DNA from: Clostridia bacterium
GTDB taxonomy: Bacteria > Bacillota_A > Clostridia > Oscillospirales > CAG-272
Length of the DNA: 17,730 nt
Direction: 5' to 3'
NCBI GenBank assembly: GCA_017631775.1
Contig: JAGBSQ010000253.1
Span: 1-17,730, forward strand
Part shown: one piece after another, positions 6,661-13,750 of the stretch
Numbering within the stretch: position 1 is the stretch's first letter
How the letters are laid out: every line of letters starts with the position of its first letter
Made by a program: the position numbers and the translations under genes
The notes under the pieces: model-generated
The model's input: the letters and a program-made list of their open reading frames with translations, nothing else
Told to the model about the DNA's origin: nothing
Databases searched by the model: none

Positions 6661-9276
6661 ATGAATCAATCTACTAAACTCAACAGTACCATTCTCAAAT
6701 CGGTCTCCAAGCCCGGCAGATATGCGGGTGGCGAGTACGGTGAGATCATTAAAAATAAAGAAAACATCAAGGCGCGCTTTGCCTTCTGCTTCCCCGATAC
6801 GTATGAAATCGGCATGTCCAATTTGGGTATGCGCCTGCTTTACGGTGCGCTCAATCAATCTGATGACATTTGGTGCGAGCGTGTATTTACACCTTGGACC
6901 GATATGCAGGAGAAGATGCGCGAGCATAACCTGCCCCTGACCGCGCTTGAAAGCGGCGATCCTCTCGCATCTTTCGACTTTATCGGCTTTACCCTGCAGT
7001 ATGAAATGTGCTACACCAACGTGCTCAACATGCTGGCCCTGGCAAAGCTCCCCCTGCGCACCAAGGATCGCGGTGAAAATGACCCCATCATTATTGGTGG
7101 CGGTCCCTGCTCCTACAATGCCGAGCCGATTGCAGACTTTTTTGATATGTTTAACATTGGCGAGGGTGAGGACATGCTTCCCTCTATCGTTCGTCTTTAC
7201 ATTCAAATGAAGGACGAAGGTCGCTACACGCGCAAGGACTTTTTGCACGAAGCGGCACAGACCATTCCCGGTGTTTACGTTCCCTCACTTTATGAGGTGA
7301 CCTACAACGAAGATGGAACCATCAAAGCGTACACCCCTGTGTATGATGATATTCCAAAGCAAGTTACCAAGCAGATCATTAAGGATTTGGATAAGGTATA
7401 CTTCCCCGATAAGGTGGTTATGCCCTACATCGAAACAGTACACGACCGCATTATGCTCGAGGTGTATCGCGGTTGCATTCGCGGTTGCCGCTTCTGCCAG
7501 GCAGGTATGGTTTACCGCCCTGTGCGCGAGAAGAGTGCGGATGTTCTTAATCGCCAAGCTAAGGTGCTTTATGACTCCACGGGATATGAGGAAATTTCCT
7601 TGGCTTCCCTTTCTATCAGCGACTATACGGCTCTTGAGCCGCTTTGCGATAAGCTCCTCAACTGGACCGATGACAACATGGTCAGCCTTTCTTTGCCGTC
7701 TCTGCGCGTAGATAGCTTTAGCAAGGATTTGATGCGCCGCATCGAGTCGGTTCGTTCTTCTTCTCTTACCTTTGCTCCCGAGGCAGGTACGCAAAGATTG
7801 CGCGACGTTATCAACAAGAACGTGCGCGAGGAAGAGGTCATGCGCGCCGTAAACGTTGCTTTTGATGCACGTAAGAGCTCTGTTAAGCTCTATTTTATGA
7901 ATGGGCTTCCCACCGAAACGCTTGAGGATATTGAGGGTATTGCAACCCTTGCCGAGCACGTGGTAGATGCCTACTATCAAAATCCCAACCGCAATCGTGC
8001 GCGCCCCGTTCAAGTAACCGTCAGCGTTTCTTGCTTTATTCCCAAGCCCTTCACCCCCTTCCAATGGGAAGCACAGGACACTATGGAAATGCTTGCCGAA
8101 AAGCAAGAATATCTCAAATCCAAAATCAAAAACAAGCATATCAGATACGTACACCACGATGCAAAGGTTTCGCGCATTGAAGCGGTTCTCGCCCGCGGTG
8201 ACCGTCGCCTTGGCGATGCTCTTGAGCTCGCTTGCCAAGAGGGCTTCTGCTTTGATGCTTGGGATGAATATTTCGATTATGATAAGTGGCTCTCCGTATT
8301 TGAGCGCACCGGTGTTGACCCTGCGTTCTATGCCAACCGCAGGTTTGGCAACGACGAGGTTTTGCCTTGGGATATCATTGATTGCGGCGTAAGCAAGGAG
8401 TTCTTCTTGCGCGAACAGGCAAAGGCTTACGGTGAGACCACCACCCCCAACTGCCGCGAGCATTGCTCGGCGTGCGGTGCCAACAGATTAGGCGGCGTGC
8501 GCGCAGTTTGCCCCGGTTGCAAGGAGATGGCACAAACAGAGAGTGATGAGCCTCTGCCCCAAAAGCAGGACAAGAGTGCTTGGGAGCCCATTGAGGATGC
8601 GAGAATCGTTCGTATCAAATTCCGCAAAGTGGGAGATTTGCAATACATTTCTCACCTCGATTTGCAACGTACCATTGCGCGCGTATTGGTTCGTGCAAAC
8701 ATTCCCATGTGGTACACCAAGGGCTTCAATCCCCACGCTAAGGTCGTATTTGGACTTCCCCTCTCGGTTGGCACACAAAGCGAGTGCGAATTTATCGATT
8801 TGCGCGTAGATAGAAACATTCCTTGCGAGGAAGTTAAAAATCTGCTCAATCGCGAACTGACCGAAGAGATGCAAGTGCTTGATGCTTATGAGCCGACCAC
8901 AAAGTTTGCCGACATCTCGTGGGCAAGATATGAGATCGACCTCAACTTTGCAGGAGCAAACCAAGAAATGGCCGAAAAGCTGCAAGCGCTCTTTACCTCC
9001 TCTCCCCTTTTGGTAATGAAGAAGTCCAAGTCGGGTGAGCGTGAGGTTGACTTGACACAAATGATTCGTCAGTTCAACACAGCTTGCACCTCTGACGGTA
9101 ACATTGCCATTACAGCAATTCTTCGTGCAGGTAACACCGAAAACCTCAACCCCGAAATGCTGATTGGCGTTGCCAAGGAGCGTTTGGGCATTCTTTCGGG
9201 TGACCCCACACAAGAAACCTATTCGATTCTGCGTACCAACGTTTACACCGACGACGGTGTAACAGAATTCAAATAA
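6661..9276 (+). CDS. B12-binding-like radical SAM protein, TIGR03960 fused to TIGR03936/DUF2344
   Basis: The protein has 871 residues. The N-terminal part (about 20-200) resembles a cobalamin-binding fold (FCFPDTYEIGMSNLG, PIIIGGGPCSYNAEP, FNIGEGED). The radical SAM core begins at about 262 and has the 4Fe-4S motif C272-xxx-C276-xx-C279, followed by the TIGR03960-like PVREKS. A Cys cluster (C598, C602, C605, C617, C620) may bind metal. The C-terminal domain (about 649-840) matches the radical-SAM-linked TIGR03936/DUF2344 family (RIKFRKVGDLQYISHLDLQR, GFNPHAKVVFGLPL). The substrate is unknown; relatives are often found near ribosome or RNA-processing genes, and rlmB is two genes upstream here. 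The start at 6661 is preferred because AGGA (6652-6655) precedes it; an in-frame ATG at 6628 lies inside the upstream gene. Confidence 0.9.
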   Translation: MNQSTKLNSTILKSVSKPGRYAGGEYGEIIKNKENIKARFAFCFPDTYEIGMSNLGMRLLYGALNQSDDIWCERVFTPWTDMQEKMREHNLPLTALESGDPLASFDFIGFTLQYEMCYTNVLNMLALAKLPLRTKDRGENDPIIIGGGPCSYNAEPIADFFDMFNIGEGEDMLPSIVRLYIQMKDEGRYTRKDFLHEAAQTIPGVYVPSLYEVTYNEDGTIKAYTPVYDDIPKQVTKQIIKDLDKVYFPDKVVMPYIETVHDRIMLEVYRGCIRGCRFCQAGMVYRPVREKSADVLNRQAKVLYDSTGYEEISLASLSISDYTALEPLCDKLLNWTDDNMVSLSLPSLRVDSFSKDLMRRIESVRSSSLTFAPEAGTQRLRDVINKNVREEEVMRAVNVAFDARKSSVKLYFMNGLPTETLEDIEGIATLAEHVVDAYYQNPNRNRARPVQVTVSVSCFIPKPFTPFQWEAQDTMEMLAEKQEYLKSKIKNKHIRYVHHDAKVSRIEAVLARGDRRLGDALELACQEGFCFDAWDEYFDYDKWLSVFERTGVDPAFYANRRFGNDEVLPWDIIDCGVSKEFFLREQAKAYGETTTPNCREHCSACGANRLGGVRAVCPGCKEMAQTESDEPLPQKQDKSAWEPIEDARIVRIKFRKVGDLQYISHLDLQRTIARVLVRANIPMWYTKGFNPHAKVVFGLPLSVGTQSECEFIDLRVDRNIPCEEVKNLLNRELTEEMQVLDAYEPTTKFADISWARYEIDLNFAGANQEMAEKLQALFTSSPLLVMKKSKSGEREVDLTQMIRQFNTACTSDGNIAITAILRAGNTENLNPEMLIGVAKERLGILSGDPTQETYSILRTNVYTDDGVTEFK

Positions 9277-9280
9277 AAAG

Positions 9281-9316
9281 AAAAGAGCGCAAATGCGAAA
9301 GCATTTGCGCTCTTTT
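9281..9316. terminator. bidirectional terminator between convergent units
   Basis: A perfect 16-bp stem (9281-9296 with 9301-9316) has a GAAA tetraloop. It ends in TTTTTT on the + strand and in a T-rich run on the - strand, so it can stop both the radical SAM transcript and metF. It begins directly after the metF stop codon. Confidence 0.92.
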
Positions 9317-10192
9317 TTATTTTAGAATTTCGGAAAGATTATTTTGAATTGCCGCGGCAACGTCGGGTTTGTTCATAGAGTAAACGTGCACGTTGGTAAT
9401 TCCGTTGGCAAAAAGGTCGATGATCTGATCGGTCGCGTAAGCGATGCCTGCCTGCTTCATTGCCGCGGGAGTGGTGCCGAATTTATCAACCAAGGACTTA
9501 AAGCGTTGCGGCATAAAGGAGCCTGAAAGCTTGATGGCTCGCTCAATTTGGTTGCCGTTTGTGATGGGCATAATGCCGGGAATGATGGGCACGGTGATAC
9601 CTGCCGCACGGGTCTTGTACAAAAAATTATAAAGCAAATTGTTATCGAAGAACATTTGGGTGGTCAAAAAGTCGCAGCCTGCGTCGACCTTTTCCTTCAA
9701 ATATTTAATATCTTCCATTTGGTTGGCACTTTCGGGGTGGATCTCGGGATAGCACGCGCCACCAATGCAAAAATCCGCTCCGCTTTCTTTGAGTTCGCGC
9801 ACAAGATCGACCGCATGGCGGTAGGACCAATTAGAACGGTCTGAGTCGGCAAGTTCGGGCGTGAGGTCACCGCGCAGAGCCATTACGTTTTCAATGCCTG
9901 CGGCGCCAAGTTCTTCGATCTTTCTTCTAACGGTCTCCTTTGTGGAGGAAACACACGTCAGGTGTGCAAGCGTGGGTACGCCGTAGGTTTCTTTTATGTT
10001 CTTGGCAATCTCCAAGGTATAACGGCTTGTTCCTCCACCGGCGCCGTAGGTAACGCTCATAAACGAGGGCTGCAGCTTTGCAATCTCCTCGGTTGCAAGT
10101 CTTACACTTTCAAACGAGGTGTCTGTTTTGGGTGGAAAAACCTCAAACGAAAGCGAAAGCTTGCCGCCCTCAAAAAGTTTTGTCAGCTTCAT
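9317..10192 (-). CDS. metF: 5,10-methylenetetrahydrofolate reductase
   Basis: This flavoenzyme reduces 5,10-methylene-THF to 5-methyl-THF, supplying methyl groups for methionine synthesis (or, in acetogens, the Wood-Ljungdahl methyl branch). The 291-residue length is normal for bacterial MetF. Family motifs are present: FEVFPPK with the catalytic Glu17, SVTYGAGGG, LAHLTC, ALRGDL, a glycine/Cys-rich GGACYPEIHPE, and TTQMFFDN, followed by PGIMPI. No fused C-terminal domain is present and no partner gene (metV or a methionine synthase) is adjacent. It has its own promoter at 10225-10253. The ribosome binding site is modest (AGGGA about 5 nt before the ATG, or AAAGG 12 nt before). The stop codon abuts the bidirectional terminator. 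Confidence 0.95.
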   Translation of the reverse strand: MKLTKLFEGGKLSLSFEVFPPKTDTSFESVRLATEEIAKLQPSFMSVTYGAGGGTSRYTLEIAKNIKETYGVPTLAHLTCVSSTKETVRRKIEELGAAGIENVMALRGDLTPELADSDRSNWSYRHAVDLVRELKESGADFCIGGACYPEIHPESANQMEDIKYLKEKVDAGCDFLTTQMFFDNNLLYNFLYKTRAAGITVPIIPGIMPITNGNQIERAIKLSGSFMPQRFKSLVDKFGTTPAAMKQAGIAYATDQIIDLFANGITNVHVYSMNKPDVAAAIQNNLSEILK

Positions 10193-10224
10193 ACTCTTCC
10201 CTGACCTTTCTTTGTTCTTTCATC

Positions 10225-10253
10225 ATTATAGCACCTTTTGACAAAAAAATCAA
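10225..10253 (-). promoter_or_regulatory. extended -10 promoter of metF, with a Spo0A-box-like site in its spacer
   Basis: Read on the - strand: TTGATT (10253-10248), 17 bp, TATAAT (10230-10225), preceded by TG as an extended -10. Within the spacer, 10245-10237 reads TTTGTCAAA, which fits the published B. subtilis 0A-box consensus TTTGTCRAA. The promoter is clear; the box is a suggestion only, since the region is AT-rich. Confidence 0.7.
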
Positions 10254-10267
10254 GAGGTATAAAGAAA

Positions 10268-10295
10268 AACCCCACCGCCTTTTGGCGGTGGGGTT
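10268..10295 (-). terminator. intrinsic terminator of the solute-binding-protein cluster
   Basis: CCCCACCGCC and GGCGGTGGGG (10270-10279 and 10284-10293) form a very GC-rich stem with a four-base loop, extended by two A-T pairs. On the - strand it is followed by a T-rich run (TTTTTCTTT). It lies 22 nt after the stop of the last lipoprotein gene and isolates metF from the cluster. Confidence 0.92.
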
Positions 10296-10317
10296 GATTG
10301 CAAAAAGCTGATCTTTA

Positions 10318-11985
10318 TCAGACGCCTGCCCCGGGATTGAGAAGCATGTCGATCGTTTCGAGCATAGTGCCCTCGATACGGCCAAGACCTGCAACGATGC
10401 CAGCGTGCTCAGACTCCAGAACGTTAGGAATTTGATACAGCTTTTCTTCAATACCGCCCCAAGAGGGGAACAGAAGTGCCATATCATAAACCATGGAGGT
10501 TCTGATGATGTCCATTGCGTTACGAGAGCCGTTGTCAGCAGCTGCCGGCAGATATACGGTTCTGTCGTAGTAAGCGTGCATGGTGGAATCCGGAATGCTG
10601 GAGTAAGAAGCCATGATTTGCATCATGCGGAATGCATTTTCCTCATTGTTTACAAGGCTGGGGATTGCCCAAAGGTGTGCCCAGTTGTTGAAGTAAACAA
10701 CGCTGTGGTATTCGGTGCCTGCCTCATAGATCGGGATAGGAAGAATACCGTACTCGAATCCTGCATAAGGATAGATCTCTTGTCTTACGTTGAAGAGAGA
10801 GCAATCTGCAAACAGAACGTCACCGGTAAGGAAGTTCATGTTAAGAATTGCAGAAGCCTCGTGAGGGATCCAGTTGTTAACACCAACCTTACGGTTGAAG
10901 TGTTCGAAGATGTAATCGTACAGAGTTTGGTTAGCGGTTGTTTGAATAACAAACTCAGGAATGCCCTCTTCGCCCTTAGTGGTAATACGTCCGCCGGAGC
11001 CGTAGTAGTACCAAAGAGCAGAATAGAGGTATTGATGGTAACCAACAGTATCGCCACCGGGATACTTGTTGTCATTGTTTGTACCATTGGGGAGAACGTG
11101 GAGCTCGCCACCGTCTTGACCTGCATCAACGTTTGCAAGCTGTGCAATAGTCAGCATGGTATCCATGGTCCACTTGTTTTCAAGTACGAGGTTATAGATG
11201 TTGTTGTATGCAGTGTCACCTTCGAATTGTTCGATGATGGCTTCAACGATATCTGCATAGAACTCCATGTTAACAATGGAAAGACCTGCAACGTCCATGG
11301 TGGAAACGTTCATGTCACCACTTACAAAGTAGAGTTTGTTACCGATAGAAAGCTCGTTGATGGAGTTTTGGTCGAAGGATGCGTGGGTCAGATCGAGATA
11401 TTGGTTCTCTTTCAGGTTACGCAACAGGTTTTGAGTAGCTGCTTGTGCTGCAGGCTTAGCGGTGATGATGGTAAGATCGTAACCGTCACCGTTGGTGTAA
11501 GCTGCAAGCAGGTGCTCGATTTGGCTTCCGTCAGAAGCTACTTGGCGAATTTTACAATTGTAGTCACTTTCAATCTGCTTATTTCTGTTGTAAACAGCGT
11601 AAGAGATTGCGTCGGCCTCACTGTTGGCTTCATCGATCCAGAAGTCGATGCAACGGTAGTCGTTATTACCGTTGTTAACTTGAGCCTTGTGTGCGTCGGG
11701 GCTGGTGCCTGCAAAATCACGAACGTATGCCTTGTAGGTATAGCCGTTCATGTTCAGCTGTTCGGGCATTACAACACCGCCATACGGGTCTGGGGTGGTT
11801 TCCTCTTCAATGTTTCCGCCACCTTCTCCGCCACCGTTGTTGCCGCCGGAGGGAGTTGTAGTAGTGTCATCACTGGGAGGAGGAGTTTGGTGTGTTGGTG
11901 TGTTGTTTTTGTTACATGCAGCAATGCAAGGAACAATCATGCACAAAGCCAACAAGAGGATGAAAACTTTTGTGATGTTTTTCAT
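10318..11985 (-). CDS. solute-binding lipoprotein, paralogue 1 of 3
   Basis: The 555-residue protein has a type II signal peptide ending in IAAC with lipid-anchor Cys24, then a Thr/Pro/Gly tether to about residue 65. The mature part has features of large clostridial family-1 extracellular solute-binding proteins: YDLTIITAK, NLKENQYLDLTH, KWTMDTMLTIAQLA, YYYGSGGR, FEYGILPIP and LWAIPS. It shares with its two neighbours the near-invariant strings DQNSI-ELS-GN-LY, SGDMNVSTMD and STM-YY-RT. It should bind a carbohydrate or related solute outside the membrane and pass it to an ABC permease, but no permease is encoded nearby. AAGGAG (11991-11996) lies 5 nt upstream. It is the last gene of the cluster and has extra residues around 310-325 relative to its paralogues. 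The ligand is unknown. Confidence 0.85.
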   Translation of the reverse strand: MKNITKVFILLLALCMIVPCIAACNKNNTPTHQTPPPSDDTTTTPSGGNNGGGEGGGNIEEETTPDPYGGVVMPEQLNMNGYTYKAYVRDFAGTSPDAHKAQVNNGNNDYRCIDFWIDEANSEADAISYAVYNRNKQIESDYNCKIRQVASDGSQIEHLLAAYTNGDGYDLTIITAKPAAQAATQNLLRNLKENQYLDLTHASFDQNSINELSIGNKLYFVSGDMNVSTMDVAGLSIVNMEFYADIVEAIIEQFEGDTAYNNIYNLVLENKWTMDTMLTIAQLANVDAGQDGGELHVLPNGTNNDNKYPGGDTVGYHQYLYSALWYYYGSGGRITTKGEEGIPEFVIQTTANQTLYDYIFEHFNRKVGVNNWIPHEASAILNMNFLTGDVLFADCSLFNVRQEIYPYAGFEYGILPIPIYEAGTEYHSVVYFNNWAHLWAIPSLVNNEENAFRMMQIMASYSSIPDSTMHAYYDRTVYLPAAADNGSRNAMDIIRTSMVYDMALLFPSWGGIEEKLYQIPNVLESEHAGIVAGLGRIEGTMLETIDMLLNPGAGV

Positions 11986-12011
11986 GGTTTCTCCTTCTTG
12001 ATTTTTTTATT

Positions 12012-12030
12012 TTCAATAAAAATTATTGAA
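12012..12030. repeat. AT-rich hairpin between paralogues 1 and 2
   Basis: TTCAATAA (12012-12019) and TTATTGAA (12023-12030) form an 8-bp perfect stem that overlaps the stop codon of paralogue 2. No U-tract follows on the transcribed strand, so it is not a convincing terminator. Confidence 0.45.
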
Positions 12031-13666
12031 CAGTTTGGGGGTTTTTGAGTTTCTCTACAGTATCCTGCAACAATTGGTTAATAGAAGCCTGATTGGTTAC
12101 GTTGGTAGCATATCTACCTTGGTAGTCAATTGTAAGCTCACCCAAGGTAAGGGTGCCCAATTTGTTCCAGTCATACAGCAATGCAATATCATAAACCATG
12201 GAGTTTTTGATGATATCCATTGCCTTGCGAGAACCTGCATCGGTTGCCATATTGAGATACAAGGTTCTCTCATAGTAAGCATACATGGTAGAATCGGTGT
12301 AGTTAACGTTGGAGTATGCCGCAAAAATGTTCATCATTTGCGCAGCAACCTCTGCATCGTTTGTCATGTTGGGAATTGCCCACAAGTGGTTGCAGTTTGT
12401 AAAGTTAACAACACTGTTGTATTCCATTCCCTCTTCGTATGTGGGATTGGGAAGAATTCCGTATTGGAAGGGGGATGCTTCATAAAGCTGAACTCTGATA
12501 TCATACAGCGTCATATCTGTAAACAAGCAACGACCGGAGGAAAACGTATTCCATCTATCGCCGGAGTAGCCGTTGGGTAACCAAGAAGCATTGTCACCGG
12601 TTTTGGTGTTGAACTTTGCAAACAGATAATCAAACAGATCGTTGTACTTTTCAATAACAAGCTTGGGGTTGCCTTCTTCATCGATCTCGGTCAAGCGTCC
12701 GCCCGAGCCGTAGAAGTAGTAAACGCCCATACCCGTATACGCAAAATATCCAAGAATATCACCGGGCTGAGAGCCAAGCGCTTTTCCGTCGGAGTCATCT
12801 ACGTCGGAGTTGATCGTTGTGCACATCTCAAGCATTGTGTCAATGGTCCATTTTTGGCTCAAAACAATACTGTAGATATCGGCATAGGTAGGATCGTTAT
12901 CAAAAAGCTCAACAAAAGTTTCAATGTAGTCGTTGTACATTTCGAGGTTTACAAGCGTGGGGCCGCAAACCTCCATGGTGGAAACGTTCATATCACCGCT
13001 GAGGTAATAGAGACGGTTGCCAAGAGACAACTCCTTGATGGAGTTTTGGTCATACGAGGGATGTGCAAGATCAAGAGATTCCATTTCCTTGAGGTTGCTC
13101 AAAAGATTTTGTGTAGCTGCATTTGCCGCTGCACGCGCCAAAATTACAGTCAAGTCAAGCTTTTCTGTATTCATATACAACAGCTTGAGCTGCTGTGTCA
13201 TATCGCCGTTTTGATTGATTTGCTTGATGCGAACGTTATAGGTATCTTCTATCTTCGCATTTCTGGAATATACCGCATATCTGATAGCATCGGTTTCACT
13301 CTCTGCTTCACTTACCCAAAAGTCGATGGCGCGGTAGTAGTTGTTACCCCATGCCTGCATTTGGCTTTCGGTAGCACCTGCTGTGCCGGTACGGATAAGT
13401 GCTTTATAGGTATACGGTGTTCCTTCGGAGCCGAAGTCTACCGGATCAGGCAAGGGCGGAAGTTCTTCTTCCTCTTCGTCACCGCCGGGGTTGCCCTCTT
13501 CCCCACCGTCGTCTGCAGGAGTGGTTTCTTCTTGGTTATAGCCACCGTTATCGGGATCGGTAGAAACGGGCTTGTGATGTTCTTCCGGTTTGTTACAAGC
13601 AACCAAACAAGCGAACAGGCATGCAAGCATTAGCAGCATAGCGATCAGTCGCACAGAATGCTTCAT
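12023..13666 (-). CDS. solute-binding lipoprotein, paralogue 2 of 3
   Basis: The protein has 547 residues with a lipoprotein signal ending LVAC and lipid Cys24, the same position as in both neighbours. The tether (25-80) differs from the others in being strongly acidic (runs of Glu/Asp). The mature domain follows the shared pattern: PYTYKALIRTG, FWVSEAESETDAIRYAVYSRN, DLTVILARAAANAATQNLL, DQNSIKELSLGNRLYYLSGDM, KWTIDTMLEM, YYFYGSGGRL, FQYGILPNP, HLWAIPN. The function is inferred as ligand capture for an ABC importer encoded elsewhere. I chose the ATG at 13666: AGGAG (13676-13680) precedes it by 9 nt and the signal peptide starts there, whereas the upstream in-frame ATG at 13711 would fall inside a hairpin. 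The gap to paralogue 1 is 37 nt. Confidence 0.85.
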   Translation of the reverse strand: MKHSVRLIAMLLMLACLFACLVACNKPEEHHKPVSTDPDNGGYNQEETTPADDGGEEGNPGGDEEEEELPPLPDPVDFGSEGTPYTYKALIRTGTAGATESQMQAWGNNYYRAIDFWVSEAESETDAIRYAVYSRNAKIEDTYNVRIKQINQNGDMTQQLKLLYMNTEKLDLTVILARAAANAATQNLLSNLKEMESLDLAHPSYDQNSIKELSLGNRLYYLSGDMNVSTMEVCGPTLVNLEMYNDYIETFVELFDNDPTYADIYSIVLSQKWTIDTMLEMCTTINSDVDDSDGKALGSQPGDILGYFAYTGMGVYYFYGSGGRLTEIDEEGNPKLVIEKYNDLFDYLFAKFNTKTGDNASWLPNGYSGDRWNTFSSGRCLFTDMTLYDIRVQLYEASPFQYGILPNPTYEEGMEYNSVVNFTNCNHLWAIPNMTNDAEVAAQMMNIFAAYSNVNYTDSTMYAYYERTLYLNMATDAGSRKAMDIIKNSMVYDIALLYDWNKLGTLTLGELTIDYQGRYATNVTNQASINQLLQDTVEKLKNPQTVQ

Positions 13667-13708
13667 ATCCTTATTCTCCTTAATTAAATAGTAAAAACAA
13701 GACGTCAC

Positions 13709-13738
13709 CACTGACGCGCACGGATGTACGCGTCGGTG
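13709..13738 (-). other. strong GC-rich hairpin between paralogues 3 and 2
   Basis: Bases 13709-13721 pair with 13726-13738 (13-bp stem, four-base loop, with one mismatch and one wobble on either strand). It starts 12 nt after the stop of paralogue 3. On the transcribed strand the next T-run (TTGTTTTT) begins only about 8 nt beyond the stem, so it could be a leaky terminator or an mRNA-processing/stability element. It shares ACGCGCACG and GTACGCG with the tract at 17381-17422. Confidence 0.6.
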
Positions 13739-13750
13739 AAATTTTAAATA

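Noticed and set aside
10405..12048. 547-codon open frame antisense to lipoprotein paralogue 1
   Set aside because: It mirrors the lipoprotein's repeated codons. Its predicted protein resembles nothing, and it crosses into the next gap without signals.
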